From Nocardia aurantiaca (lineage in GTDB: Bacteria > Actinomycetota > Actinomycetes > Mycobacteriales > Mycobacteriaceae): a DNA stretch of 64,000 nucleotides. The notes beneath the pieces were generated by a model that did no database searches, was not told where the DNA came from, and saw only the letters and a program-made list of their open reading frames with translations. Of the stretch, positions 23,145 to 31,744 are shown in pieces. The stretch covers positions 62,001 through 126,000 of the forward strand of contig NZ_WMBB01000015.1 in the NCBI RefSeq assembly GCF_009708175.1, read 5' to 3'. Every line of letters starts with the position of its first letter. Position 1 is the first letter of the stretch. The position numbers and the translations under genes were made by a program.

Positions 23145-23963
23145 TTAGTCCGCGGTCGCGCCGAGTTCGGCGGAACGGCTTTTTGCGGCCTCCAACGCAT
23201 CATGGAAAGCCGAGCGCACCGCGCCCCGCTCCAACTCGCGCAGCCCGGCCGCGGTGGTGCCCGCGGGCGAGGTGACGGCCACACGCAATTCCACGGCAGA
23301 CTGGCCCGACTCCTCGAGCAGGGCGGCCGAACCGAGCATCGTCTGCGTTACCAGTTGGGTGGCCACATCGCGGGTCAGGCCCAGGCCGACCGCGGCGTCG
23401 ATCATGGCTTCGACGATCAGGAAGAAGTACGCGGGGCCGGAACCCGACACCGCGGTCACGGCATCCATGTGCGTCTCGGAGACGGTCACCACTTTGCCCA
23501 CCGACTCGAGCATCTCGGTGACCAGCGCCAGCTGCTCCTTGCGGGCGTAGCGACCCGGCGCGACGGCGCTCATGCCCTGGCCCACCAGCATCGGCGTGTT
23601 CGGCATGACACGCACGACCGGGAACCCGGCGGGCAGCTTGGCCTCCATACGCGCGGTCGGCACGCCCGCGGCCAGCGAGACCAGCACCTGGTCGTGGTCG
23701 TCGCCGAGTTCGGCCTTGGCCAGTTCGCCGAGCACCCCGTCCACGTCGTTCGGCTTCACGGCGATCACGATGAGGTCGGCGGACTTGGCGGCGTCGGCGA
23801 TGTCGTCGGTGGCGCGGATCCCGAATCGGTCGGCCAGCAGTTCGGCGCGCATCGGCACCGGCTCGACGACAACCAGATCCTTGTTCGCCCGCCCGGACTC
23901 GAGCAGACCGGCGATCAACGCCTCCCCGATCCGACCGCCACCGATAACCGCAATCCTCGTCAT
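23145..23963 (-). CDS. proC: Pyrroline-5-carboxylate reductase
   Basis: 272 residues. Last step of proline synthesis, NADPH-dependent. Seen: IAVIGGGRIGEALIAGLLES (Rossmann), VVRVMPNTPMLVGQGMSAV, and the substrate-binding region TAVSGSGPAYFFLIVEAMID, then VTSPAGTTAAGLRELE near the C-terminus. ATG 23963 is the start; no strong ribosome site is adjacent. Upstream to 24190 there are 227 bases with no supported gene. It lies in the conserved order proC / HTH / COX24-like / epimerase / acyltransferase. Confidence 0.95.
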   Translation of the reverse strand: MTRIAVIGGGRIGEALIAGLLESGRANKDLVVVEPVPMRAELLADRFGIRATDDIADAAKSADLIVIAVKPNDVDGVLGELAKAELGDDHDQVLVSLAAGVPTARMEAKLPAGFPVVRVMPNTPMLVGQGMSAVAPGRYARKEQLALVTEMLESVGKVVTVSETHMDAVTAVSGSGPAYFFLIVEAMIDAAVGLGLTRDVATQLVTQTMLGSAALLEESGQSAVELRVAVTSPAGTTAAGLRELERGAVRSAFHDALEAAKSRSAELGATAD

Positions 23964-24190
23964 GGAACCCAAGGCTAGCTTCCCCACCGTATCGGACCAC
24001 CAGTGCACCACCGCCCGTGGATCACAATGCGAAACACGGTCTTTCATATCGAGGGCGGGCACCGACACCCCGGATTGCGTGGCCCACCGCACAGGAGGCG
24101 ACGAATTGGGCTGCGGGACATGAGAAGCGCGGATCGCCGCCGTGGCGGTGCTGGACGCGCTCGCGGTTACGCCGACTGATACGCCGCAGA

Positions 24191-25132
24191 TCATGCGATG
24201 CCACACCGATCCGCTGTGCCGCCCGACGCCGCGGGTAAGCGCGGCTGGGGGATCAGGGCCAGCTGGCGGCTCTGGGCGACGATGGCACCGCTGGCGTCGA
24301 TGACCAGTTGGTCCTCGTCGAACATGCGGTTGCCGACCTCGCGGCTGTGGGCGATGACGCGCAGCCATCCGGGGGCCGGGCGGCGGCGCAGGTAGGTGGT
24401 CAGCTGGACCGTGGGGGCCCAGCCGAAGTGACCGAGGTTCATGGGGACCGGCGGGCTCATGTCGGCGGACATCATGGCGAAGAAGGCGGCCACGTCGGGG
24501 TCCTGCTCGTCGCCGTCGAAGGGGCGGATCCACAGGCGCAGGCGGGGTTCGGACTTCTCGCCGGCGAGGAAGCGGGCCCATGCCGGGTCGAGGGCGACCG
24601 AGGAACCGCGGGCCACGTGGACGAGCTTGCCCATCGGGTTGTGCTCGTCGTAAACGAGAGCGTCGGCGGGCGGTTCCGCGGGCATGTCACAGGCGTGGTC
24701 GGCGGCATACTGCGGGACGGCGTCGTCGAGGTAACTGAACGTGAGGGCGGTGTGCACCAGGGTGCGGCCGTTCTGGACGAGGCTCGCGTCGATGAGGGCG
24801 ATCTGGCGGCCCAGCTTGCGGGTGTGGACCTCGTACTCGACCTTGCCCGGGACGGGCGCGCCCAGGAAGTCGGTGCTGGCCGAGATGGGGAACATGGCCG
24901 CCTGGTCGGGGGCCGTGCGGCGCAGCCATTCGGTGGCGGCGGCCGCGCTGCCGGCGACCATGGTGCCCCCGTGCAGCTTGTCGCCGATGGTCCAGGTGGG
25001 TTCGATCAGGCCCGCGTAGCGGCCGGCCGACGGAGTCCGCGAATCGAGCTCGGTCACCGTGCAGACGCGACTGAACGGCGCGTTCGCCAGTTCGCTCGCC
25101 GACTCGAGATCGACGGTCAACTCCGTTGTCAT
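24191..25132 (-). CDS. Thioesterase family protein (acyl-CoA thioesterase-like, double hotdog)
   Basis: 313 residues. Two hotdog repeats are suggested by length and by paired motifs: DKLHGGTMVAGSAAAATEWL in the first half and NLGHFGWAPTVQLTTYLRRR in the second, with the tail VIAHSREVGNRMFDEDQLVID and AIVAQSRQLALI typical of TesB-like and acyl-CoA thioesterase domains. ATG 25132 follows AAGGACAG. The likely role is hydrolysis of acyl-CoA; chain length is unknown. Single gene, flanked by 227 and 249 bases without genes. The downstream 25133-25381 stretch has two imperfect copies of GGCTCATGAACCACG about 30 bases apart and nothing else I can name. Confidence 0.82.
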   Translation of the reverse strand: MTTELTVDLESASELANAPFSRVCTVTELDSRTPSAGRYAGLIEPTWTIGDKLHGGTMVAGSAAAATEWLRRTAPDQAAMFPISASTDFLGAPVPGKVEYEVHTRKLGRQIALIDASLVQNGRTLVHTALTFSYLDDAVPQYAADHACDMPAEPPADALVYDEHNPMGKLVHVARGSSVALDPAWARFLAGEKSEPRLRLWIRPFDGDEQDPDVAAFFAMMSADMSPPVPMNLGHFGWAPTVQLTTYLRRRPAPGWLRVIAHSREVGNRMFDEDQLVIDASGAIVAQSRQLALIPQPRLPAASGGTADRCGIA

Positions 25133-25381
25133 CCGCTGTCCTTCCACTGTGCGGTTTGTACAGCGTAAACGGACGCCTCGATCATCCGGCCCGCTCGTGG
25201 GATGAATCACGCAATTCTCGGAGGCTCGCGGGAGATACATCCCGACAGCCGTGGGCCGGCCCCTGAAACCCCGAACACCGCCGAAGGCACTCGCGGCGGC
25301 TCACGAACCGCGCCCTGGCCGAGGACTCGCCACGGCTCATGAACCACGTCCCGAAGCCGCGAATGCCTGCCGGAGCGAGAC

Positions 25382-26311
25382 TCAGCCGCGATGGGCGACG
25401 CTCGGCTCAGGGGTGGGCGCGGGTGTGAAGGGGTTGAGGTGGGTGCGGGCGAAGGTGAGCGCGCGGTCGAGCATGGCGGCGCGGTCCATGGTGGTGCGGG
25501 CCACCTGGGTGTTCACCTCGATGACGGCCTGCCCGTCGAAACCGTTGTGCACCAGCATTTCGCAGAGCTCGACCACCGGCTGGGTGCCCTCGCCCGGTAT
25601 CAGGTGCTCGTCGGTGGCGGCGCCGCGACCGTCGGCCAGGTGCAGGTGGGTCAGGCCCGAACCCATGCGGCCCGCCAGGACCAGCGGGTCCATGCCCGCG
25701 GTGGCGGTGTGCGAGGTGTCGAGGGTGTAGTGGAGGAAGCCGGTGTCGGTGGGGTCGAAGGAGGGCTTGAAGGCGGTGATGGAGGGGCCGGGGCCGCCGC
25801 GTCGCTGCAGGCGCTCGATGGAGCTGCCGCGGAACAGGGTGTCGGCGCGCATCGGGAACATGTTCTCCACGGCCACCGCGACCGAGCTCGAATTCTCCAG
25901 TTCGGCAACCTGTTTGGCGAAGCCCTCGGCATAGCGGCGCTGCCAGCGGAACGGCGGGTGCACCACCACGGTGGCCGCGCCCAGCGCCTCGGCGGTATGC
26001 ACGCTGCGGGTGAGTTTGGCGATCGGGTCCGACCCCCAGACCCGTTGCGAGATCAGCAGACACGGCGCGTGCACGGCCAGCACCGGCATGTCGTATGTGC
26101 GCGCGAAATGCTGCACGGTGGCGATGGACTGGCTGGCGGGCTCGGCCCACACCATGAGTTCCACGCCGTCGAATCCGAGTTCGGCCGCGTATCGGAAGGC
26201 GGCCTCGGTGTTCTCCGGATACACCGACGCGGTCGAGAGCCCGACCCGGACTTCCTTTCGGACCGCCCGGTTCTCGATGCTCGCTCCCTGAGCTTGCACG
26301 ATGTTCCCCAC
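25382..26311 (-). CDS. Sugar phosphate isomerase/epimerase-like TIM-barrel protein
   Basis: 309 residues. The AP-endonuclease-2-type TIM barrel shows VGLSTASVYPENTEAAFRY, FDGVELMVW, VLAVHAPCLLISQRVWG, VVVHPPFRWQRRYAEGF, VAVENMFPMRA, TLDTSHTATAGMDPL and LTHLHLADGRG, with metal-ligand Glu, His and Asp residues at strand ends. Closely similar to my memory of Rv0498. GTG 26311 has GGGAG five bases upstream; GTG codons about 20 residues in are alternatives. Substrate unknown. Confidence 0.85.
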   Translation of the reverse strand: MGNIVQAQGASIENRAVRKEVRVGLSTASVYPENTEAAFRYAAELGFDGVELMVWAEPASQSIATVQHFARTYDMPVLAVHAPCLLISQRVWGSDPIAKLTRSVHTAEALGAATVVVHPPFRWQRRYAEGFAKQVAELENSSSVAVAVENMFPMRADTLFRGSSIERLQRRGGPGPSITAFKPSFDPTDTGFLHYTLDTSHTATAGMDPLVLAGRMGSGLTHLHLADGRGAATDEHLIPGEGTQPVVELCEMLVHNGFDGQAVIEVNTQVARTTMDRAAMLDRALTFARTHLNPFTPAPTPEPSVAHRG

Positions 26312-26324
26312 TACTGCTCCCTGC

Positions 26325-28178
26325 TCAGTTCGTACTGAGGAGAAAGGCTAGCGGTCCGAGCGTCACGAAGACGCCCACGACGACGGCGATCACAGTGCTG
26401 ACAATGTCATCGGTGCGGCGCAGCACACGCACCAACGCGACCAGGCCGAGAATCACGATCATCGCCAGGGCCAGCGCAACCCACGGGAGCATTTCCCACA
26501 TGCGTTCGAAACCCTTGAACAGCAACATGCCCGCGACCGCGGCGCCCACGCTCTGGCCCGCGATCACCAGCCATTGCCGGCGATGCTCCTCCTCGTCCGA
26601 ACGGCCCGCGGCGCGCGCGCGAGCGCGCGGGGCCGCCGCGGCGCGCTTGTCCCTGCTCTTGCGGGCGAAGGAGCCGGCCTTCTGCGTGAACGAGGAAAGC
26701 CGTCCGCCCAGGGAGGTCTCGGGCTCGTCGTCGTAATCGTCATAGTCGTCGTCGAGCGGCTCGTAGAAATCGGTGAGGTGGTCGTCGGGCTCCGGCTCGG
26801 GCGCGACCGCGACGCGACCACGCGAACCGCCGCCGCGACGTTTGCCTGCGCTTCGCGAATTCCGTTCCGCGCGTCGGTCATCACGTTCCTGGGCGTCGCG
26901 TAGCAGATCACCGGCAACCGATTCTCCGGAGAGCAGCTGCTGATCGGACTCGGCCAGCGACGACCACGCGGCGGTCGGCACCGCGGCCTGATCGATGCGG
27001 TCGCGGACCGGATCGGCGTCGGGTCCCGGTCGTCTTCGCGCGGACCATTCCGGAAGACCGTTGGCCGCGCCGTGGTCGACGCCGCCGCGGCGGTCGGCCG
27101 CGGCACCCTGCGGGGCGTTCGGGACCTGCGATTCCGCGTGCCGTCGCGCCGAACGCGACATCGGCGGCGCGGCGGGCGCGGCCTGCGGCGGCTCGAAGGG
27201 GGGACGGTTCTGACGCGGATTGGGCGGTAACGGTTCGGGTCCTGGCGGGGGCGACCACACGGGGGCGGCGGGATGGAACTGGGTGCGGGCCGCGTCATCG
27301 AAGGGCGGGCGGTCGTCGAACAGCGCACGGTCGTCGAACGACGGACGGACCGCGGGGTTGAACTGGGTGTGGGCGGGCTCGTCCAGCGCCGGTCGCGGGC
27401 CGTTGTCCAGCGGGGTGCGCGCGACGGTGTCGCGGCCGCGAGCGGTGATGTCGCGGATGGCGTCGGAGGCGGCGTCTCGGGTTCCGGACCCGTCGCCGCG
27501 CGTGCCGTTGTCGCCGCGGAAGGGACGCACCTCGCCGGTGTTCTCGTCGTCCGGGTCGTAGCGGCGGCGGCGACCGCCCTCGCGCGGCGCAGCCGGCGGG
27601 GCGGGAGGCTCGGCGCCCTGCAACCGGTCCAGTGAGAAATCGGAATCCAGCGGATCCGGCTTGCGGCGGCGGCCGCCGCTCGGCCGAGCTTCCGGCAGCG
27701 GGTTCTCGGTCGGCGGCCAGTCCAGACCGGCGGACCAGTTCTGGGACGGCTCGGGCAGGGATGGCGGCTGCGGGCTGGGCGCCAGCGGGTCGTAGTACGC
27801 GATCGGCCCCGACAGCGGCGAATACGCGGGTTCCGGATCGGCGGACGAATAGTCCGGCTGGACCGGTGCCGCGGCTGAAGAGAAGCTCGGGAAATCCGAA
27901 AAGTTCGAGTACTCAGAATAATTCGAGAAGTTCGAAAATTGTGAATAGTCGGATTCGATCGAGGCGGGCTCGGGTACGGACTCGGCCCCGTCCTCATCCG
28001 GCGCGGCGTGCGAGGACGATCCCGCGTTCACCACGGGAATATCGCCGGTCAGTTCCGCGACGGAAATGCCACGGCCGCTTCGGCGTCGCCGACCCCCACC
28101 GCTCGCAGGGGTTCCACTCTGCTGCCCGTTCCGCGCCAGGAGTTCGGCGACGGACAGCTGGCTTGAATCCTCGGTCAT
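26325..28178 (-). CDS. Long disordered protein with C-terminal membrane helices (Rv0497-like)
   Basis: 617 residues, about twice the mycobacterial counterpart as I recall it. Residues 1-500 are Pro/Arg/Asp-rich and probably disordered. Near residues 78-100 there is a repeat of SNF/SNY/SEY/SDF units (SQFSNFSNYSEYSNFSDF). Basic motifs GGGRRRRSGRG and GGRRRKPDPL recur. An acidic DDDYDDYDDEPE precedes the membrane part. The C-terminal 90 residues hold three hydrophobic helices (WLVIAGQSVGAAVAGMLLF, LPWVALALAMIVILGLVAL, STVIAVVVGVFVTLGPLAF). ATG 28178 overlaps the Ppx-like stop (ATGA). Role unknown; a membrane-tethered scaffold is one guess. Confidence 0.82.
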   Translation of the reverse strand: MTEDSSQLSVAELLARNGQQSGTPASGGGRRRRSGRGISVAELTGDIPVVNAGSSSHAAPDEDGAESVPEPASIESDYSQFSNFSNYSEYSNFSDFPSFSSAAAPVQPDYSSADPEPAYSPLSGPIAYYDPLAPSPQPPSLPEPSQNWSAGLDWPPTENPLPEARPSGGRRRKPDPLDSDFSLDRLQGAEPPAPPAAPREGGRRRRYDPDDENTGEVRPFRGDNGTRGDGSGTRDAASDAIRDITARGRDTVARTPLDNGPRPALDEPAHTQFNPAVRPSFDDRALFDDRPPFDDAARTQFHPAAPVWSPPPGPEPLPPNPRQNRPPFEPPQAAPAAPPMSRSARRHAESQVPNAPQGAAADRRGGVDHGAANGLPEWSARRRPGPDADPVRDRIDQAAVPTAAWSSLAESDQQLLSGESVAGDLLRDAQERDDRRAERNSRSAGKRRGGGSRGRVAVAPEPEPDDHLTDFYEPLDDDYDDYDDEPETSLGGRLSSFTQKAGSFARKSRDKRAAAAPRARARAAGRSDEEEHRRQWLVIAGQSVGAAVAGMLLFKGFERMWEMLPWVALALAMIVILGLVALVRVLRRTDDIVSTVIAVVVGVFVTLGPLAFLLSTN

Positions 28179-29167
28179 CGAGACACCGTTTCGATCGGGC
28201 CCGACAGGCCGCTGTCGGGCCCGTCGGCTATCGGTTCGCTATCAAGGTCGGTATCCAGTTTGCGCAAGATCAATCCCTCTCGCAGTGCCCAGGGACAGAT
28301 TTCGAGCGTGTCCAGGGACAGAGCCCGCATACTCGCCTCCGCGACCAGCGCACCGGCCACAAGCTGCTGTGACCGATCAGAACTTACGCCTTCCAATTCT
28401 GCCCGGTCGGCGGCTGTCATTCTCGAGATGAACGCAATAAGCTGCCGCAGGCCGGAACTGGTGAGGGTACGCCGAACTCGGGGTCCCGCAACAGAGGGGG
28501 CAGCTCCGGTCAGCCGCGCCAGTGAGCGGAAGGTCTTGGAGGTGCCCACCGCCAGATCCGGGCGCCCCACCTCGAGCAGCTGCTTGCTCGGCAGTACGAG
28601 CTCGGCGTCGAGCCAGTCGCGCAGCACCGCGACGCGGCGCTTGCCCGGCGGATCGTGCCGCAGCCAGTCCCGGGTCAGCCGGCCCGCGCCCAGTTGCAGC
28701 GACAGCGCCACATCCGGCACCTCGTCCGCGCCGTTGCTCATCTCGAGCGAGCCGCCGCCGATATCCAGATTCAGAATCCGGCCGGCGCTCCAGCCGTACC
28801 AGCGCCGCACCGCGAGGAAGGTGTGTCGAGCCTCATCGACACCGGAGAGCACCTGCAGATTCACTCCGGTCTCGCGCCGCACCCGGGCCAGCACGTCTTC
28901 GGAGTTGGTGGCCTCGCGGACCGCGGAGGTGGCGAACGCCATCAGCTCCACGCATCCGGAAGTCTTTGCGATACTTGCGAATTCGGCTACGGTGTCGGTC
29001 AGCCGGGCCGCGCCCGTGGCCGTGATCCGGCCGTGGTCGTCCATGCTCTCCGACAACCGCAGGGCCGACTTCGTCGAACTCATAGGCATCGGGTGTCCAC
29101 CACGATGCGCGTCCACCACGAGCAGGTGGACGGTATTGCTTCCCACATCGAGTACACCGAGCCGCAC
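28175..29167 (-). CDS. Ppx/GppA family phosphatase
   Basis: 330 residues. ASKHA-type fold: VLDVGSNTVHLLVVDAHRGG (phosphate 1), FATSAVREATNSEDVLARV, and NLDIGGGSLEMSNG (phosphate 2). This is the exopolyphosphatase/guanosine pentaphosphatase family; the mycobacterial homologue at this place (Rv0496) is an exopolyphosphatase that may also act on (p)ppGpp. The length is the short, single-module type. GTG 29167 is chosen. It is divergent from the cysteine-rich protein gene, with 65 bases between their starts. Upstream of, and coupled with, the disordered membrane protein. Confidence 0.88.
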   Translation of the reverse strand: MRLGVLDVGSNTVHLLVVDAHRGGHPMPMSSTKSALRLSESMDDHGRITATGAARLTDTVAEFASIAKTSGCVELMAFATSAVREATNSEDVLARVRRETGVNLQVLSGVDEARHTFLAVRRWYGWSAGRILNLDIGGGSLEMSNGADEVPDVALSLQLGAGRLTRDWLRHDPPGKRRVAVLRDWLDAELVLPSKQLLEVGRPDLAVGTSKTFRSLARLTGAAPSVAGPRVRRTLTSSGLRQLIAFISRMTAADRAELEGVSSDRSQQLVAGALVAEASMRALSLDTLEICPWALREGLILRKLDTDLDSEPIADGPDSGLSGPIETVSR

Positions 29168-29232
29168 AAGAACACGGTACTGGGTGAGTCACGACTTCTG
29201 GCCAGGCGACTGAGCTGTTAGCGTTCCGCATT

Positions 29233-30138
29233 GTGACAGCAGGTGCATCGGCGAGCGGACCGACCGGGCTGCGACCAGCGGCGAAGATCGACCCGGCGCC
29301 CGAAGTGGAACTCGACTTCCCGCGAGAATGGATCGAATTCGTAGATCCAGCAAATGACGAGCATTTGATCGCGGCCGACCTGACCTGGCTGCTGTCGCGG
29401 TGGACCTGCGTTTTCGGCACCCCGGCCTGTCAGGGCATCATCGACGGCCGCGAGAACGACGGCTGCTGCTCGCACGGCGCGTTCCTCTCCGATGCCGAGG
29501 ACGGCAAGAAGCTGCACCGGGCCGTGAAAATGCTCACACCCGAGGACTGGCAGCTGATGGACAAGGCCGTCGACGACAAGGGCCGGATCCGTAAGAAGCT
29601 GTATCTGGAGGAGGACGACCTCGACGACGAGCCGGCGCTGCGCACCCGGCGGGTGGACGGCGCGTGCATCTTCCTCAACCGGCCCGGTTTTGCGGAGGGC
29701 ATCGGCTGCGCGCTGCACACCATGGCGCTGCGCAGGGGCCTGGAGCCGCTCACCGTGAAGCCGGAAGTGTGCTGGCAGCTGCCGATCCGCCGCACCCAGG
29801 AATGGGTGGACCGGCCCGACGGGGTGGAGATCCTGCGGACCGCTATCACCGAATACGACCGGCGCGGCTGGGGTCCCGGAGGCCTCGATCTGAACTGGTA
29901 CTGCACCGGCTCGCCGGATGCGCACGTCGGCACGCGACCGGTGTGGGAGGCTTACGCACCCGAACTGATCGAGCTGATCGGCAAGCCCGCCTACGACGAG
30001 TTGGCGCGACACTGCAAGCGCCGGCAAGGGCTGGGCATCGCGGCGGTGCATCCGGCGACGGCCATCGCGGAGGACAAGGCCGCCGAGGCCGCGAAGAGCC
30101 AGGGCGAGCCCGCCCGGAAGGCGACGTCCGCGCAGTAA
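29233..30138 (+). CDS. Conserved cysteine-rich protein (Rv0495c-like), function unknown
   Basis: 301 residues, soluble. It has a conserved-looking cysteine set: WTCVFGTPACQG, NDGCCSHGAF, GACIFLNRPGF, GCALHTMALRRG and VCWQLPIRR, with nearby histidines. The spacing recalls proteins that bind a zinc or iron-sulfur centre (DUF3109/YkgJ-like), but that is inference from the pattern. GTG 29233 is the start (VTAGASASGP). The C-terminal 40 residues are Ala/Lys/Glu-rich and probably disordered. Single gene, divergent from the Ppx-like phosphatase, followed by the accessory secreted-protein cluster. Confidence 0.82.
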   Translation: MTAGASASGPTGLRPAAKIDPAPEVELDFPREWIEFVDPANDEHLIAADLTWLLSRWTCVFGTPACQGIIDGRENDGCCSHGAFLSDAEDGKKLHRAVKMLTPEDWQLMDKAVDDKGRIRKKLYLEEDDLDDEPALRTRRVDGACIFLNRPGFAEGIGCALHTMALRRGLEPLTVKPEVCWQLPIRRTQEWVDRPDGVEILRTAITEYDRRGWGPGGLDLNWYCTGSPDAHVGTRPVWEAYAPELIELIGKPAYDELARHCKRRQGLGIAAVHPATAIAEDKAAEAAKSQGEPARKATSAQ

Positions 30139-30248
30139 TAGCGGACAACTTGCCAGTAAATTTCTGAAATCCACCAATTTCACATTGCCGCTCCCTTACT
30201 GTGCGACGGACCCCTACCCACAGGGGTCGCAGCACAGGAGTACATACA
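30139..30248 (+). promoter_or_regulatory. Promoter and 5' leader of the Ig-like gene cluster
   Basis: AT-richer than its surroundings (AGTAAATTTCTGAAATCC at 30155-30172). A short hairpin (ACCCC, spacer, GGGGT around 30211-30228) precedes GCAGCACAGGAG and the GTG start. The region 32339-32457 before the fourth gene has the same layout, a GC hairpin and the identical 12 bases GCAGCACAGGAG, so both are probably duplicated promoter-leader units. No -10 or -35 assignment is firm. Confidence 0.5.
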
Positions 30249-31049
30249 GTGAGCAAAATCCGCTTGGGCGGCCGCCATCTCGGCATTGGTCTGGCCGGGC
30301 TGGCCATCGCGACCGGCGCGGTCACCGTTCTGACCACACATGAGGCCCCCGCCGCCCACGCCGCGGTCGACTCGGTCTCAATCTCGGGATCGAACTGGAC
30401 CGTCGGCAACACCTACACCCTCAGCGCCAATCTGTCCGGCGCGTCGATCGGCCTGCTCGTCTACTGGAGCGACAACGGCACCAGCCTGACTCCCGTCGGC
30501 AAGGTCCCGTGGCCGGTCGGCCACGCCAGCCTCGACTGGACCCCCAAGACCCCCGGGCAGCACGTCATCACCTGCTCGCAGGGCAGCACCACGCAAACCC
30601 TGATCGTGAACGTGAGCGACGGCACCACCACCCCGCCGCCCACCACGACCACCACGGTCCCGCCCACCACGACCACCACGGTCCCGCCGACCACCACCAC
30701 GACGGTGCCGCCGACGACGACCACGGAACCGCCCACGACCACAACAGTTCCCCCCACGACCACCACAACGGTCCCGCCGACCACCACCACGGAACCACCA
30801 ACCACCACAACGGTCCCCCCGACCACCACCACCGAACCGCCCACCACCACAACGGTTCCCCCCACGACCACCACAACGGTCCCGCCGACCACCACCACGG
30901 AACCACCAACCACCACAACGGTTCCCCCCACGACCACCACAACGGTCCCGCCGACCACCACCACGGAACCGCCCACCACGACGACCACTCCGAGCGGTGG
31001 CGGCGGTGGCGGGACCGGCAGCGCCAACGGCCTGCCCTTCGGACTCTGA
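30249..31049 (+). CDS. Secreted Ig-like single-domain protein with long Thr-Pro linker (paralogue 1)
   Basis: 266 residues. Signal peptide 1-38 (GIGLAGLAIATGAVTVLTTH, cleavage after AHA). Residues 39-123 form the shared beta-sandwich-like domain: VDSVSISGSNWTVGNTYTLS, then SIGLLVYWSDNG, LTPVGKVPWPVGHASLDWTP, GQHVITCSQGSTTQTLIVNV. The single Cys in this domain (ITCSQG) is unpaired. Residues 126-245 are about 12 units of Pro-Pro-Thr-Thr-Thr-Thr with Val or Glu between, then GGGGGG and the C-terminus GSANGLPFGL. Thr-Pro linkers of this type are usually O-mannosylated in actinobacteria. GTG 30249 follows GGAG with eight bases between. First of five tandem copies. Confidence 0.85.
   Translation: MSKIRLGGRHLGIGLAGLAIATGAVTVLTTHEAPAAHAAVDSVSISGSNWTVGNTYTLSANLSGASIGLLVYWSDNGTSLTPVGKVPWPVGHASLDWTPKTPGQHVITCSQGSTTQTLIVNVSDGTTTPPPTTTTTVPPTTTTTVPPTTTTTVPPTTTTEPPTTTTVPPTTTTTVPPTTTTEPPTTTTVPPTTTTEPPTTTTVPPTTTTTVPPTTTTEPPTTTTVPPTTTTTVPPTTTTEPPTTTTTPSGGGGGGTGSANGLPFGL
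30635..30990 (+). repeat. In-frame tandem repeat coding the Thr-Pro linker
   Basis: Units such as ACCACCACAACGGTCCCGCC alternate with GAACCGCC or GAACCACC versions. A longer 66-base block is repeated exactly or nearly so at about 30855 and 30921, with a related one near 30747. All changes keep the reading frame. The array is likely to vary in length by slippage or recombination between strains. Confidence 0.85.
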
Positions 31050-31083
31050 GCGCGACCCGCCCCCCGGATATCCAGGAATACCC

Positions 31084-31686
31084 ATGAAAATCACCCCCAT
31101 CGGGCGCGGTCTCGGAGCCGGTCTGGCCGGTCTGGCCATCGCCGCCGGCGCGATCACGGTGCTGACCACCCACGAAGCTCCCGCAGCGCACGCCGCGGTC
31201 GATTCGGTCTCCATCTCGGGATCGAACTGGACCGTCGGCAATACCTACACCCTCAGCGCCAACCTGAGCGGAGCCTCCATCGGCCTGCTCGTCTATTGGA
31301 GCGACAACGGTGACAGCCTGACCCCGGTCGGCAAGGTGCCGTGGCCGGTCGGCCACGCCAGCCTCGACTGGACCCCGAAAACCCCTGGCCAACACATCAT
31401 CACGTGTTCGCAGGGCAGCACCACGCAGACCCTGATCGTGAACGTCGGCGACGGCACCACCACCACCCCGCCGACCACCACGACGACGGTCCCGCCGACC
31501 ACCACCACGACGGCGCCGCCCACCACCACGACCACGGTCCCGCCGACCACGACCACCACGGTCCCGCCGACCACCACCACGGTCCCGCCGACCACGACGA
31601 CCACCGTTCCGCCCACCACCACGACCTCGCCGGGCAACAGCGATGGCGGCACCGGCAGCGCCAATGGCCTGCCCTTCGGGCTCTGA
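31084..31686 (+). CDS. Secreted Ig-like single-domain protein with Thr-Pro linker (paralogue 2)
   Basis: 200 residues. Signal peptide MKITPIGRGLGAGLAGLAIA with cleavage after AHA. The domain is almost identical to paralogue 1 (VDSVSISGSNWTVGNTYTLS, YWSDNGDSLTPVGKVPWPVG, HIITCSQGSTTQ), also with one Cys. The Thr-Pro linker is shorter (about eight units, TVPP and TAPP only, no Glu). The C-terminus ends GSANGLPFGL, identical to paralogue 1. Starts 34 bases after paralogue 1 at ATG 31084 with AGGAA upstream. The near identity of domain and tail with different linker length points to recent duplication and linker change. Confidence 0.85.
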   Translation: MKITPIGRGLGAGLAGLAIAAGAITVLTTHEAPAAHAAVDSVSISGSNWTVGNTYTLSANLSGASIGLLVYWSDNGDSLTPVGKVPWPVGHASLDWTPKTPGQHIITCSQGSTTQTLIVNVGDGTTTTPPTTTTTVPPTTTTTAPPTTTTTVPPTTTTTVPPTTTTVPPTTTTTVPPTTTTSPGNSDGGTGSANGLPFGL

Positions 31687-31744
31687 TCCGACGCCCGCCC
31701 CAATTCCCTTGGGGCACAACATGAAAAACAACACAGGAGTACCC

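Noticed and set aside
25290..25365. Imperfect direct repeat containing GGCTCATGAACCACG
   Set aside because: Two diverged copies in an intergenic stretch, no symmetry or gene association that supports a function.
30461..31027. Minus-strand reading frame rich in Val and Gly
   Set aside because: It is the antisense of the Thr-Pro repeat array; composition follows the repeat and there is no ribosome site.
30635..31640. Regular direct repeats that could look like a CRISPR array
   Set aside because: Repeats are in frame with no spacers and code for Thr-Pro linkers.
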